Program-made: the position numbers and the translations under genes | NCBI GenBank assembly: GCA_913062595.1 | Contig: CAJXWT010000012.1 | Coordinates: forward strand, 1-37,118 | Length of the DNA: 37,118 bases | DNA from: an uncultured Fidelibacterota bacterium | GTDB lineage: Bacteria > Fidelibacterota > Marinisomatia > Marinisomatales > TCS55 | Reading direction: 5' to 3' | Notes under the pieces: generated by a model | Databases searched by the model: none | What the model was told of the DNA's origin: nothing | What the model saw: only the letters and a program-made list of their open reading frames with translations | Shown here: positions 23,643 to 32,123 of the stretch, piece by piece | How positions within the stretch are numbered: the first letter of the stretch is position 1 | How the letters are laid out: every line of letters begins with the position of its first letter

Positions 23643-24203
23643 TCAGTTATCTATATACGTTTGTATAGATTTTATCGATTTAAAGTCCTTACCAAGAATT
23701 AACGTCAAGTCTACGTTAAGGCTTTCATCTGGCTGGTGAATCACGCGCGGGTCTTCCGCAGGATCCAGACCCAGCGTTTTGGCGACGTAATTTAGATCTT
23801 CCAGGTTTTCATTTCTTAAAATCAACATGGTTTGGGTATAGTTGAAATTATCAGCATTTTCCGAACGGACCACATCCACATTATTATCCCGTAAAAGAGC
23901 TGATACTTTTGAGGCCAGACCTGCAATTCCGCAGCCATTCAGGATCTCAACCTCGATATCCATAACTGGTTTCTGTTCATAGATTTCAACGGCCAGTCTT
24001 GGCTGTTCGGGAAGGGCAGGGAAGGTAACTTCGATGGGGACACCGTGGTGTGTCTGCCGTGTGGTAAAAGAGAAAATGAAGGCGACCAGCAGCAATGATA
24101 AAACAACAATAGCTGAATTTATTAATGACCCCTGTAAATCTTTGTGCCCGCCCCGTTTTGATTTTTTCTTTTTACTAAATAAGGCGGATTTTGTCCGAGG
24201 CAT
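23643..24203 (-). CDS. LytR_C-domain membrane-anchored protein
   Basis: The 186-residue product has a basic N-terminus (KKKKSKRGG), one membrane helix (SAIVVLSLLLVAFIFSF) and an extracytoplasmic LytR C-terminal domain (VEILNGCGIAGLASKVSALL, then VVRSENADNFNYTQTMLILR). It lacks the LytR-CpsA-Psr catalytic domain, so it is a stand-alone LytR_C protein of unknown role, probably envelope-related. It shares an open frame with the downstream rsfS, separated only by its TGA. The linkage to rsfS and argS suggests one transcript. Confidence 0.85.
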   Translation of the reverse strand: MPRTKSALFSKKKKSKRGGHKDLQGSLINSAIVVLSLLLVAFIFSFTTRQTHHGVPIEVTFPALPEQPRLAVEIYEQKPVMDIEVEILNGCGIAGLASKVSALLRDNNVDVVRSENADNFNYTQTMLILRNENLEDLNYVAKTLGLDPAEDPRVIHQPDESLNVDLTLILGKDFKSIKSIQTYIDN

Positions 24204-24259
24204 CTACAGTGGTAATTTAATTTGGAGTTAAACCTGCTGACATCAGGGACAGGAATTAA

Positions 24260-24751
24260 TTAGGGATCCCGTTCCATATAATAGTTATTATAAAACGGAT
24301 GATATTCCAATCTGTGACGGTTATAGCGATTATAGTAAGGACGATTACTCATATTGAATTCAATAAGTGTATTTTTCGATGGCCGATATTGCAGGTTCGC
24401 ATCATATAAAAATTGGGTCTTGTTCAGACCATAATTACCTAGCCCCATCATGCCTGTCGGCTGAATGAGACTGAAACTTGCACCCAGGTGAAGATTGGGA
24501 TTTAATTCATAGGTCATCATATTGGTATAGGCAGCTACATTCATCGCTTGGCCGCCAAGAGACATTGTAGACATGGAAAAATTATGGTGCATATTGAAGC
24601 GATTGGGGTCTAGTAAGGGAACGGTTGTTGACATATTATTACCGGTAATCATTGCTCCCGTATTTTGATCCGGTACCTGGGATTTAAGCTGGCCCCAGAG
24701 ACCCCCGCCTAGAATGTAAAAAATAATGATGCAGTTATGTAGAATTCTCAT
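24260..24751 (-). CDS. Exported Met/Asn/Tyr-rich hypothetical protein
   Basis: The 163-residue product has an N-terminal hydrophobic stretch that looks like a signal peptide (ILHNCIIIFYILGGGLWGQ). The body alternates polar and hydrophobic residues in beta-strand style (NPNLHLGASFSLIQPTG, FLYDANLQYRPSKNTLIEFN), as in outer-membrane or surface beta proteins, and ends in a Tyr/Asn/Arg-rich tail (YYNRYNRHRLEYHPF). It is rich in Met. I cannot assign a family. It lies upstream of the LytR_C gene on the same strand and may share its transcript. Confidence 0.65.
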   Translation of the reverse strand: MRILHNCIIIFYILGGGLWGQLKSQVPDQNTGAMITGNNMSTTVPLLDPNRFNMHHNFSMSTMSLGGQAMNVAAYTNMMTYELNPNLHLGASFSLIQPTGMMGLGNYGLNKTQFLYDANLQYRPSKNTLIEFNMSNRPYYNRYNRHRLEYHPFYNNYYMERDP

Positions 24752-24796
24752 ATTAGTAATTTAATAATAAAATTGTTAATTGCTCTTTCTTATAGA

Positions 24797-24814
24797 CACC
24801 CGAAATTTCGGGTG
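24797..24814. other. Perfect 18-bp palindrome between mnmA and the next gene
   Basis: CACCCGAAATTTCGGGTG is fully self-complementary. It has no T-tract on either side, so it is a poor intrinsic terminator, although it lies after mnmA. It may be a dyad operator for the exported-protein gene that begins at 24751, or an RNA 3'-end hairpin. Confidence 0.5.
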
Positions 24815-24879
24815 AATCAGTAATAACTTGCAATGTTGTAATTTGTTTAGTTGCGGTGCTGCGTTTCATGATCAGGAGG

Positions 24880-25962
24880 TTAATTTACGTAGGGTTCGAT
24901 GATGCCACCACCTAGGCAAACTTCACCATCGTATAAAACCACAGACTGACCAGGCGCCGCCGCAAAAACTGGTTCGTCAAAATAAATTATAGCTGAATCA
25001 TCATTCACTGGTTCAATCTTGCAGGTCTTATCTTTTTGTCGGTAACGTATTTTTGCCGCCAGTTGTTTTCCCGCATCAGGCGCCGCCCCAGAGATCCAGT
25101 GTAATTGGCTTGCGGTAATGATATTACTATAGAGCAGGGGATGATCATTACCCTGACATACTATAAGATTATTTTTATCCATAATTTTTTCGATCACGTA
25201 CCATGGTGAATTAGATTTGCCGTGGCCGCCGCCAATCCCTAAACCTTTTCTTTGACCTATAGTGTAATACATGAGGCCGTCATGAGTTCCAACTTTTTCC
25301 CCCTCATTTGAAATGATGTCTCCTGGTTGTTCTGGTAGATACCGCTCGAGGAACTGCCGAAAATTCCGTTCACCAACGAAACAAATACCGGTACTATCCA
25401 TTTTCCCCGCTGTGGGCAGTCCAGCTTTTTTGGCGAGTTGCCGCACCTCTTGTTTTTGTATTTTACCGATTGGGAATGCACTTTTAGACAACGGTTTATT
25501 TGATAGCATATAAAGGAAGTAACTTTGATCTTTATTGCGGTCAGTACCTTTCAAAAGCTGGAACCCTGAAGGGGTCTCCTCAACATTAGCATAGTGTCCT
25601 GTTGCAATTTTACTCACGCCTAGTTGCAGAGCATAATCCAGAAATGCTTTAAATTTTATTTCACGGTTGCATAATACATCCGGATTGGGAGTCCGACCCG
25701 CTTTATACTCTGCGAGAAAATATGCAAAAACCTTGTCCCAGTATTCCTGTGAAAAATTAACACTATGAAGTGGCAGACCCAGGATCTCGCATACCTGCAA
25801 TGCATCATTGTAATCTTCAGCAGATGAACAGATTTCGCCACCATCATCTTCCCAGTTTTTCATGAAAATGCATTCAACATCATAACCCTGCTCGTGCAGT
25901 AGCAAGGCAGCGACGGAACTGTCAACACCACCGCTTAATCCAACGATTATTTTTTCACTCAT
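24880..25962 (-). CDS. mnmA: tRNA 2-thiouridine(34) synthase MnmA
   Basis: The 360-residue enzyme adds sulfur to the wobble uridine of tRNAs for Lys, Glu and Gln. The ATP-binding PP-loop SGGVDSSVAALLL is at residue 10. The two catalytic cysteines are in VLCNREIKF (about residue 100) and STGICFVGERNF (about residue 196), and TIGQRKGLGIGGG is conserved. The start overlaps the stop of the cysteine desulfurase gene by 4 bases; that enzyme supplies the sulfur, so the pair forms a functional unit. Confidence 0.96.
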   Translation of the reverse strand: MSEKIIVGLSGGVDSSVAALLLHEQGYDVECIFMKNWEDDGGEICSSAEDYNDALQVCEILGLPLHSVNFSQEYWDKVFAYFLAEYKAGRTPNPDVLCNREIKFKAFLDYALQLGVSKIATGHYANVEETPSGFQLLKGTDRNKDQSYFLYMLSNKPLSKSAFPIGKIQKQEVRQLAKKAGLPTAGKMDSTGICFVGERNFRQFLERYLPEQPGDIISNEGEKVGTHDGLMYYTIGQRKGLGIGGGHGKSNSPWYVIEKIMDKNNLIVCQGNDHPLLYSNIITASQLHWISGAAPDAGKQLAAKIRYRQKDKTCKIEPVNDDSAIIYFDEPVFAAAPGQSVVLYDGEVCLGGGIIEPYVN

Positions 25963-27092
25963 CTGGCATTTCTACGGATGGTGGCAATAGCGCGGGTCAT
26001 GGTTTCTACAAGTTGGTCAACTTCCGCACTGGTGTTGTCCCGCCCGGCGCTGATCCGGATAGTTTCCAGATTTTGTTTATCACTAATACCCATCGCCTTT
26101 AATACCGGTGATGGACTGATAGTTCCAGAAGAACAGGCCGAACCACTGGAAATAGCAATATCCTCACTGTCCAGATGGATCAACAGCAGATCGCTGGCAA
26201 TTCCAGGGATTGTAATATTGATCAATCCCGCCAGGTGGTTGTCTCCAAAACCATTATATATTACGTTTGCATGCTGTTCACTGAACTTCGTCTTGAATTG
26301 CTTCTCAAGTGCTGTCAAAGAAGGACCTACATCGCTTAAAGATTTGGTTACCAGCTCTGCTGCACATCCTAAACCTGCGATTCCGCCCACATTTTCTGTA
26401 CCTGCCCGTAGACTTTTCTCCTGACTACCACCAATAATAAGGGGCTTCATTGAAATGCCCTCTTTAATGTACAGAGCACCAACACCTTTGGGTCCGTAGA
26501 ACTTGTGTGCTGAAAAACTCATCATGTCCATACCTAATTCTTGTACATCAATAGGTAATTTTCCCATTACTTGGATACCATCAGAGTGGAATAGGACGTC
26601 GTGTTTTTTCGCAATCTTAGCGATATCCTGTAATGGTTCAACTGTACCGACTTCGTTATTGGCCAGCATTATGGTTATGAGTCCTGTATCATCCCTGATT
26701 GCCGCATCAATATCTTCTGGATTTACCCAGCCATATTTATTAACCGGGATTATGGTGTGCGTTATACCCAGGTGTTCCAATTGTCGCAACACAGCAAGAA
26801 TGGCCGGATGTTCAATTGCACTGGTGATGACGTGTTTCCGATCTCTGTGGATCATGTTCCACAGGACCAGGTTATTCGCTTCGCTTCCGCCACCGGTAAA
26901 AATGATTTCTTTGGGAGCGCAGTTTACTGCATCAGCGATTTGTTTTCTGGCTGTTTCGACTACGTGTTTTGCTTTTCTACCCGCGACATGGATACTAGAA
27001 GGATTCCCATAAATGTCATGATTTAATTCATTGATCAATGATTGTACATCAGGGTGAATAGGTGTTGTCGCACTATGGTCAAAATAAAGCAT
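25959..27092 (-). CDS. Cysteine desulfurase (IscS/NifS family)
   Basis: The 377-residue PLP enzyme takes sulfur from L-cysteine to form a protein persulfide. The N-terminal LYFDHSATTPIHPDV, the PLP lysine in SFSAHKFYGPKGVGAL and the active-site cysteine loop SSGSACSSGTISPSPVL are all intact. The loop and overall length fit the IscS-like group I enzymes. With mnmA overlapping downstream and no Fe-S scaffold gene nearby, its main partner is probably MnmA, although supply to Fe-S assembly is possible. Confidence 0.93.
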   Translation of the reverse strand: MLYFDHSATTPIHPDVQSLINELNHDIYGNPSSIHVAGRKAKHVVETARKQIADAVNCAPKEIIFTGGGSEANNLVLWNMIHRDRKHVITSAIEHPAILAVLRQLEHLGITHTIIPVNKYGWVNPEDIDAAIRDDTGLITIMLANNEVGTVEPLQDIAKIAKKHDVLFHSDGIQVMGKLPIDVQELGMDMMSFSAHKFYGPKGVGALYIKEGISMKPLIIGGSQEKSLRAGTENVGGIAGLGCAAELVTKSLSDVGPSLTALEKQFKTKFSEQHANVIYNGFGDNHLAGLINITIPGIASDLLLIHLDSEDIAISSGSACSSGTISPSPVLKAMGISDKQNLETIRISAGRDNTSAEVDQLVETMTRAIATIRRNAR

Positions 27093-27150
27093 GTAATTTG
27101 ATTAATTGCGGTAAAAATTAAAGAATTATATTACTACAGCGCTGGATTTA

Positions 27151-27942
27151 CTAATCATTTTTGATGGTAGCATAGCGAACAGTATTCTGCAGATTGGAAT
27201 AAAATGGCGGCTGCCGTTCTTCCAGCAAGTTAACCGTAGCGTCTCGGTCATAATCATACCTGACAACATCCCATTCTACGGAATCACCCACAGTGAGAAA
27301 TGCAACCGCGCCTTTCGGCGTTTCATCAAATGGCAATCCTGTTGATCCCTGACAGTAAATGGTCAGATCGTCTTCTGTTTCGTACCTTGGCGTATGTATG
27401 TGACCGTGTACAAAAATGAATTTTTCGATTTTTGGGTATGAGTTTTTAATATGATTACGCCAGTTCTTGATTTCCTCCATTGAGGGCGGCTGGTCATCCC
27501 GTTGATACCAGGCATGGGTGAATTCTACCAATATATTGCCAATTATTTCCCGATGGGCCACGTGCATTTCCAGGGCGAAATCCAACCCTTCTTGTCCAAG
27601 TTGCGCAGCGGTCCATTCTTCGTTGGCAACGATCGCTTGACAGATTGGATCATAAGGATCCATGCCTTCCAGGGATGGTTGTTCTTGCTCCCAGAGTTTT
27701 TCAATGAGGTAACGGTCATGGTTACCACGAATAAATATGCAATTATCCAGACTTTTAAGAAGACTTAGGGTCTCCTTTGGAGCAGGACCTAAAGCAAAAC
27801 AATCTCCCAGACAGACCAGCTGATCCACATCCTTTCTTTCCTCTATGATAGAGATTCCCTGCTCCAATGCGAAGAGATTGGAGTGGATATCTGTTAGGAT
27901 AGCAAACGTTTTAGTTACCATAAGCTCAAAATATAATGCCAT
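27151..27942 (-). CDS. Calcineurin-like metallophosphoesterase
   Basis: The product of 256-263 residues has all the two-metal phosphoesterase motifs in order: LTDIHSN (DxH), CLGDCFALG (GDxx), IRGNHDRY (GNHD) and VHGHIHTPRYE (GHxH). Its layout resembles the YfcE/serine-threonine phosphatase-like bacterial group. Substrate unknown. ATG 27942 is supported by AGGA 5 bases upstream; ATG 27921 directly before the conserved fold is an alternative. It is divergent from the PfkB kinase gene 24 bases (by ORF) away, so the short spacer must hold promoters for both. Confidence 0.88.
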   Translation of the reverse strand: MALYFELMVTKTFAILTDIHSNLFALEQGISIIEERKDVDQLVCLGDCFALGPAPKETLSLLKSLDNCIFIRGNHDRYLIEKLWEQEQPSLEGMDPYDPICQAIVANEEWTAAQLGQEGLDFALEMHVAHREIIGNILVEFTHAWYQRDDQPPSMEEIKNWRNHIKNSYPKIEKFIFVHGHIHTPRYETEDDLTIYCQGSTGLPFDETPKGAVAFLTVGDSVEWDVVRYDYDRDATVNLLEERQPPFYSNLQNTVRYATIKND

Positions 27943-28010
27943 GGCCTTCCTTTTAGCAAGATAATATGGTTTTGTTCATCTTTTCGAAATCCCTTAAAAT
28001 GGAGACCTGT

Positions 28011-28904
28011 ATGTCAGGCAAATCTATACTGATAGTTGGTTCCATTGGTTTGGATACTATCGAAACTATTTCTGATCGACGGGAATCCATTCTAGGTGGT
28101 TCGGCGACCTATGCTACTGTGTCTGCGGGTAAATCGGCCGATGTGCATTTGGTTGGGATAATTGGTACGGATTTTCCTGCAGAAGGAATGAAGATATTTG
28201 AAGAATATTCGCAGGATCTATCCAACCTGGATCAAAAAGACGGACAAACGTTTAGTTGGGGTGGCCGCTATCCGGAAGATTGGGATGATCGCGAAACATT
28301 ATTTACTGAATTAGGTGTATTTGCTGACTATGAACCGAAACTGACAGAAAAAAATAAAAATATCCCGTTCCTTTTTTTGGCTAACATTCATCCCAAATTG
28401 CAATTATCTGTATTACAGCAGAACTTAAAACGGGAATGCGTAATTATCGACACTATGAATTTGTGGATCGACACAGCACGGAAAAAATTAAAAGAAGTTA
28501 TCAGTTACTGTGATGTTTTACTGCTTAATGAGTTTGAAGCTGAGCAATTCACTCGTCGAAAGAATCATGATGATCAAGGTGCCGTTTTGCAGTCCCTTGG
28601 TCCACAGCAAGTGGTCATAAAATGCGGTACGAAAGGTGCTCGTTTGTACTCTGGTCACAGCGTGGATACAATAGGCGTATTTCCCGTGCAAAATGTAGTG
28701 GATCCGACCGGTGCGGGCGATGCCTTTGGCGGTGGTTTGGCAGCTGCTGTGGCCCATGGTGAGTCCATGACAGAAGCAATTATTAATGGTTCAGCCCTAG
28801 CGAGCCTTTGTATCGAAGGGTTTGGTATTGAATCGCTGCATCGTGCATCTAATGAGGAAATTAATCACCGTAAGGACTACCTGCGTAAAACCCTTAATTC
28901 TTGA
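28011..28904 (+). CDS. PfkB-family sugar kinase
   Basis: The product of about 297 residues is a ribokinase-fold carbohydrate or nucleoside kinase. LGGSATYATVSAGKSADVHLVG is the first PfkB signature, and VDPTGAGDAFGGGLAAAVAHG near residue 230 is the second, with the catalytic base Asp in GAGDAF. The substrate cannot be told from sequence. ATG 28011 was chosen because GGAG ends 6 bases upstream and the fold starts right after; the longer frame from 27966 adds 15 residues with no support. Confidence 0.88.
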   Translation: MSGKSILIVGSIGLDTIETISDRRESILGGSATYATVSAGKSADVHLVGIIGTDFPAEGMKIFEEYSQDLSNLDQKDGQTFSWGGRYPEDWDDRETLFTELGVFADYEPKLTEKNKNIPFLFLANIHPKLQLSVLQQNLKRECVIIDTMNLWIDTARKKLKEVISYCDVLLLNEFEAEQFTRRKNHDDQGAVLQSLGPQQVVIKCGTKGARLYSGHSVDTIGVFPVQNVVDPTGAGDAFGGGLAAAVAHGESMTEAIINGSALASLCIEGFGIESLHRASNEEINHRKDYLRKTLNS

Positions 28905-28967
28905 TAGGATTGCGATCTACTCCTAATTTCACCAGCTTTTTAATCAAAATTTAGTCAAGAGAAAAAA

Positions 28968-30056
28968 ATGTTAAATAAACAACGTATATGGATCGCCCTC
29001 CTTGGGTTTGCGGCAGTAATATTTGTAGACTGCACGAGCCAAGAGTATACATCTGCTAAATTGTACATTCAGCAACAGGAATGGGAGAAAGCAGAAGAGT
29101 TTCTCATAAAGGCGGTTGATGCAGAGCCGGAGAATCCAGAGATACCTTACCAACTTGGGTATCATATCTATGGTGTGCAGAAAAAAGATTGGGAAAAGAT
29201 GAACCAGTCTTTTGATAGGGCCTTGACCATTGACCCAAATAAGAAAATATTAGGGCAAGAGAAAACAGTTAAGGAATTTGTTGTTATGGCCCGATCACAA
29301 TTTTGGGCAGAAATATACAATAGGGGCGTTGTGGAGTTTAATGAGTATCAAGCCGCTTCTTCGGATTCAGCATCTAATGCAGCAATGAAAAAGGCTATTA
29401 CCACCTTCGAGGTTTCAGCCAGAATAAAACCGGATGAGGCGCAATCATACACAATGCTTTCTCGTTGTAATCACTTGGCCGGCAATACTGATAAATCAGA
29501 GGATTATATCTTAAAAGCAGTGGCGCTATCACCCGATGACGCCACTGTGAATGTGACAGCTGGTCAAATATTTATGCAAAAACAAGATTTTGAAGCTGCG
29601 TTACCTTATGTTAAAAAAGCTGTTGAACTGGAACCGAGTAATACAAAATCTATTAGAAATCTGGCTCAGATTTACTACGATACAGGGCAGTTGGAAGAAT
29701 CGATCCAGACTTATGAAATTGCAATTGATAAAGAAACGGACCGTGAAGTAAAAGCGGATCTGTATTTCAACCTGGGTATTCTGTATAACAGGGTAGGTAA
29801 TTTAGAAGAGGCTGAATACAATTTTATTAATGCCCTTGATGAAAACCCTGATGATATTGAAGCGGTGATGGGTATGGCGCAGTTGTTTGAAAGTGCAGAA
29901 AAATGGCGCAAAGCAGAAAAATTCTATAGGGAATTGATCGCTATTGATCCGGATAATCCTGATCATTATCGGGGTATGTCGCGCGTATTGTTGCAACAGG
30001 GAGAACCTGATGAGTCACTACGCTATTTAGAAAAAGCGAAGCGATTGGGCGGTTAG
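28968..30056 (+). CDS. TPR-repeat lipoprotein
   Basis: The 362-residue product has a lipoprotein-type signal (WIALLGFAAVIFVDC, Cys about residue 22) followed by about seven tetratricopeptide repeats, for example EWEKAEEFLIKAVDAEPENP, NLEEAEYNFINALDENPDD and KWRKAEKFYRELIAIDPDNP. Such proteins act as periplasmic scaffolds or assembly factors; the partner is unknown. No strong Shine-Dalgarno is present. It lies 63 bases after the kinase gene and may be co-transcribed. A strong bidirectional terminator follows. Confidence 0.88.
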   Translation: MLNKQRIWIALLGFAAVIFVDCTSQEYTSAKLYIQQQEWEKAEEFLIKAVDAEPENPEIPYQLGYHIYGVQKKDWEKMNQSFDRALTIDPNKKILGQEKTVKEFVVMARSQFWAEIYNRGVVEFNEYQAASSDSASNAAMKKAITTFEVSARIKPDEAQSYTMLSRCNHLAGNTDKSEDYILKAVALSPDDATVNVTAGQIFMQKQDFEAALPYVKKAVELEPSNTKSIRNLAQIYYDTGQLEESIQTYEIAIDKETDREVKADLYFNLGILYNRVGNLEEAEYNFINALDENPDDIEAVMGMAQLFESAEKWRKAEKFYRELIAIDPDNPDHYRGMSRVLLQQGEPDESLRYLEKAKRLGG

Positions 30057-30080
30057 TAAAGAGTTTATAATAGATCAAAT

Positions 30081-30106
30081 AAAAAACCCCCACGTGGGGG
30101 TTTTTT
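30081..30106. terminator. Bidirectional terminator (perfect A6-stem-T6 palindrome)
   Basis: AAAAAACCCCCACGTGGGGGTTTTTT is a perfect palindrome between two converging genes: the TPR lipoprotein (+) and the DUF58 gene (-, stop at 30108). An A-run on one side and a T-run on the other make it work on both strands. Confidence 0.95.
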
Positions 30107-30107
30107 G

Positions 30108-31007
30108 TTAGCCTAAGCGTTTCCGCTTCTTCAAATATTTATTTAAGGCAAGATCCAGGTTTTGGTCTGTGAATAGAGGCACATAATCGATTTTTTGTTC
30201 GCGGCACCGTAAACGGAACGAATCTTGGTATGCTTGAACAGCTTTTTGGTAAACTTTTCGTATCTGCCACGGTTCGGTAGTTATCAGTTCCCCCGTTTCG
30301 ATATCCTTGAACCGGGTACGATCATTAAAATCAAATTCCAGTTCTTTTCTATCCAAGATGTGAAATACGATTATTTCTTGTTTATTGTGTCTGAAATGTT
30401 TTAGACCACCAATAATTGTATCAGGTTCATCCAATAAATCTGATATAAGGATCACCAAGCCCCGTTTCTTGATCCGCTCAGCCATCTCATGCAATACGAT
30501 ACCTATGTTTGTATCCTCTCCAGGGCCTACGTTATCCAAATGGGTCAATATTGCATTGATTTGACTGGGTATTGACCGCGGTGGGAGAAACTTTTGGATC
30601 TTGTTATCAAAGAGAACGAGTCCGACCCCATCTTGCTGGTTAAGCATCAGGTAAGATAATGCTGCAGCAAGATAGTTTCCGTATTCCAACTTGGATACAC
30701 TGCCACTTTTGTAATCCATTGATCGACTGGTATCCAATATGATATAGGAACGCAAATTTGTTTCTTCTTCATATTGTTTTACAAAATACCGATCTGTTTT
30801 TGCAAATAATTTCCAGTCAACATGGCGTATTTCATCGCCCGGACCGTAAGCGCGGTGTTCAGCAAATTCCACGCTAAAACCATGGAAGGGGCTTTTATGC
30901 TGGCCTATTATATATCCTTCAACCACTAATCGTGCCCGCAGAGACATATTACTCAGCCGCGCTACCATTTCTGGCTGCAGGTATTTTCGTTTATCAATTG
31001 ATTCCAT
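30108..31007 (-). CDS. DUF58 protein with von Willebrand-like domain
   Basis: The 299-residue product has the DUF58 core (GDEIRHVDWKLFAKTDRYFV, then KQYEEETNLRSYIILDTSRS with the MIDAS motif DTSRSMD). It is the usual partner of MoxR AAA+ ATPases, where the pair is thought to act in metal insertion, folding or assembly of envelope complexes. It has no membrane helix. The gene follows the MoxR gene by 5 bases on the same strand. Confidence 0.92.
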   Translation of the reverse strand: MESIDKRKYLQPEMVARLSNMSLRARLVVEGYIIGQHKSPFHGFSVEFAEHRAYGPGDEIRHVDWKLFAKTDRYFVKQYEEETNLRSYIILDTSRSMDYKSGSVSKLEYGNYLAAALSYLMLNQQDGVGLVLFDNKIQKFLPPRSIPSQINAILTHLDNVGPGEDTNIGIVLHEMAERIKKRGLVILISDLLDEPDTIIGGLKHFRHNKQEIIVFHILDRKELEFDFNDRTRFKDIETGELITTEPWQIRKVYQKAVQAYQDSFRLRCREQKIDYVPLFTDQNLDLALNKYLKKRKRLG

Positions 31008-31012
31008 AAAAT

Positions 31013-32005
31013 TTACTTTGTGTCTTTTTCCAATAAGATAGAAAGAATATCATCAGTGCTTAACCCCTCTGCCTCCGCATTAAAGTTGGTAATTAAACGA
31101 TGCCTTAGTACAGGTCGAGCCATTGCTTTTATATCATCTATTTCAGGCGCAGGCCTGCCGTCCAACACAGCTTTTGCTTTTGCACCTAGTACCAGGTATT
31201 GTGATGCCCTGGGTCCCGCACCCCATTCGATCCAATCGCTGACCGCAGTGAATGCCTTATCTGATTGCGGGCGGGTCTTGGACACCAGGTCAACAGCGAA
31301 TTCAATAACATTATCTGCAATAGGTACCCTGCGCACAAGGTCTTGATAAAGCAGCAGGTCTCCCCGGTCGAGTATGATATTTAATTCATTGTCTATTCCA
31401 CTGGTGGTAGATTTGACAATTGCCACCTCTTCTTCGAAGGAAGGGTAATCGATCTTTATATTGAACATGAAGCGATCCAGCTGTGCTTCAGGCAATGGGT
31501 AAGTACCTTCCTGCTCAATGGGATTTTGTGTCGCCAGAACAAAGAATGGTTCTTCAAGTGTATAGGTCTGACCAGCTGTGGTAACCTTATGCTCCTGCAT
31601 CGCTTCTAATAATGCAGCCTGTGTTTTTGGTGGAGTACGGTTAATTTCATCAGCTAGAATTATGTTTCCGAAAACAGGTCCTTTAAAAAATCGAAATTCC
31701 CTTTTTCCAGTATTATGGTCTTCTTCAATGATCTCTGTTCCTGTAATATCACTTGGCATCAAGTCAGGCGTAAATTGAATACGGCTGAAATTCAGGTCTA
31801 ATAGCTCAGCAATTGATTTTATCAATAAAGTTTTTGCCAACCCAGGGACACCAACTAAAAGGGTGTGCCCCCGACAAAGTAAAGCGATAAGAATATGATC
31901 TATTATATCTTGCTGTCCTACAATACGTTTTGATATTTCCGTATTGAACCGATCACGAGATTCTGTAAGCTGCTTCACCAGCTTTATGTCTGTCATTTTA
32001 TCCAC
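31013..32005 (-). CDS. MoxR-family AAA+ ATPase
   Basis: The 330-residue chaperone-like ATPase has Walker A GVPGLAKT near residue 55, Walker B ILADEINRTPPKTQAALLEAMQ, sensor ATQNPIEQEGTYPLPEAQLDRF and a C-terminal lid with arginine residues (GAGPRASQYLVLGAKAKAVL). It works with DUF58/VWA-type partners; the next gene encodes one. The start is GTG 32005 or ATG 31996; neither has a strong ribosome site. It is divergent from rlmN. Confidence 0.93.
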   Translation of the reverse strand: MDKMTDIKLVKQLTESRDRFNTEISKRIVGQQDIIDHILIALLCRGHTLLVGVPGLAKTLLIKSIAELLDLNFSRIQFTPDLMPSDITGTEIIEEDHNTGKREFRFFKGPVFGNIILADEINRTPPKTQAALLEAMQEHKVTTAGQTYTLEEPFFVLATQNPIEQEGTYPLPEAQLDRFMFNIKIDYPSFEEEVAIVKSTTSGIDNELNIILDRGDLLLYQDLVRRVPIADNVIEFAVDLVSKTRPQSDKAFTAVSDWIEWGAGPRASQYLVLGAKAKAVLDGRPAPEIDDIKAMARPVLRHRLITNFNAEAEGLSTDDILSILLEKDTK

Positions 32006-32123
32006 GTAATTTCCATCTATTATTTTGCTTATGATTCAGAAGGGGTCAAAATTAAATGGCACCCTCTCAGGAAACAATGTTATTGTCTTGTTCTGTCATT
32101 ACAAGCACTGGAAATTCAGTGGC

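Noticed and set aside
25978-27026. Long + strand ORFs opposite mnmA and the cysteine desulfurase
   Set aside because: Both - strand genes are well-supported enzymes with all motifs; the + strand frames are by-products of their codon usage.
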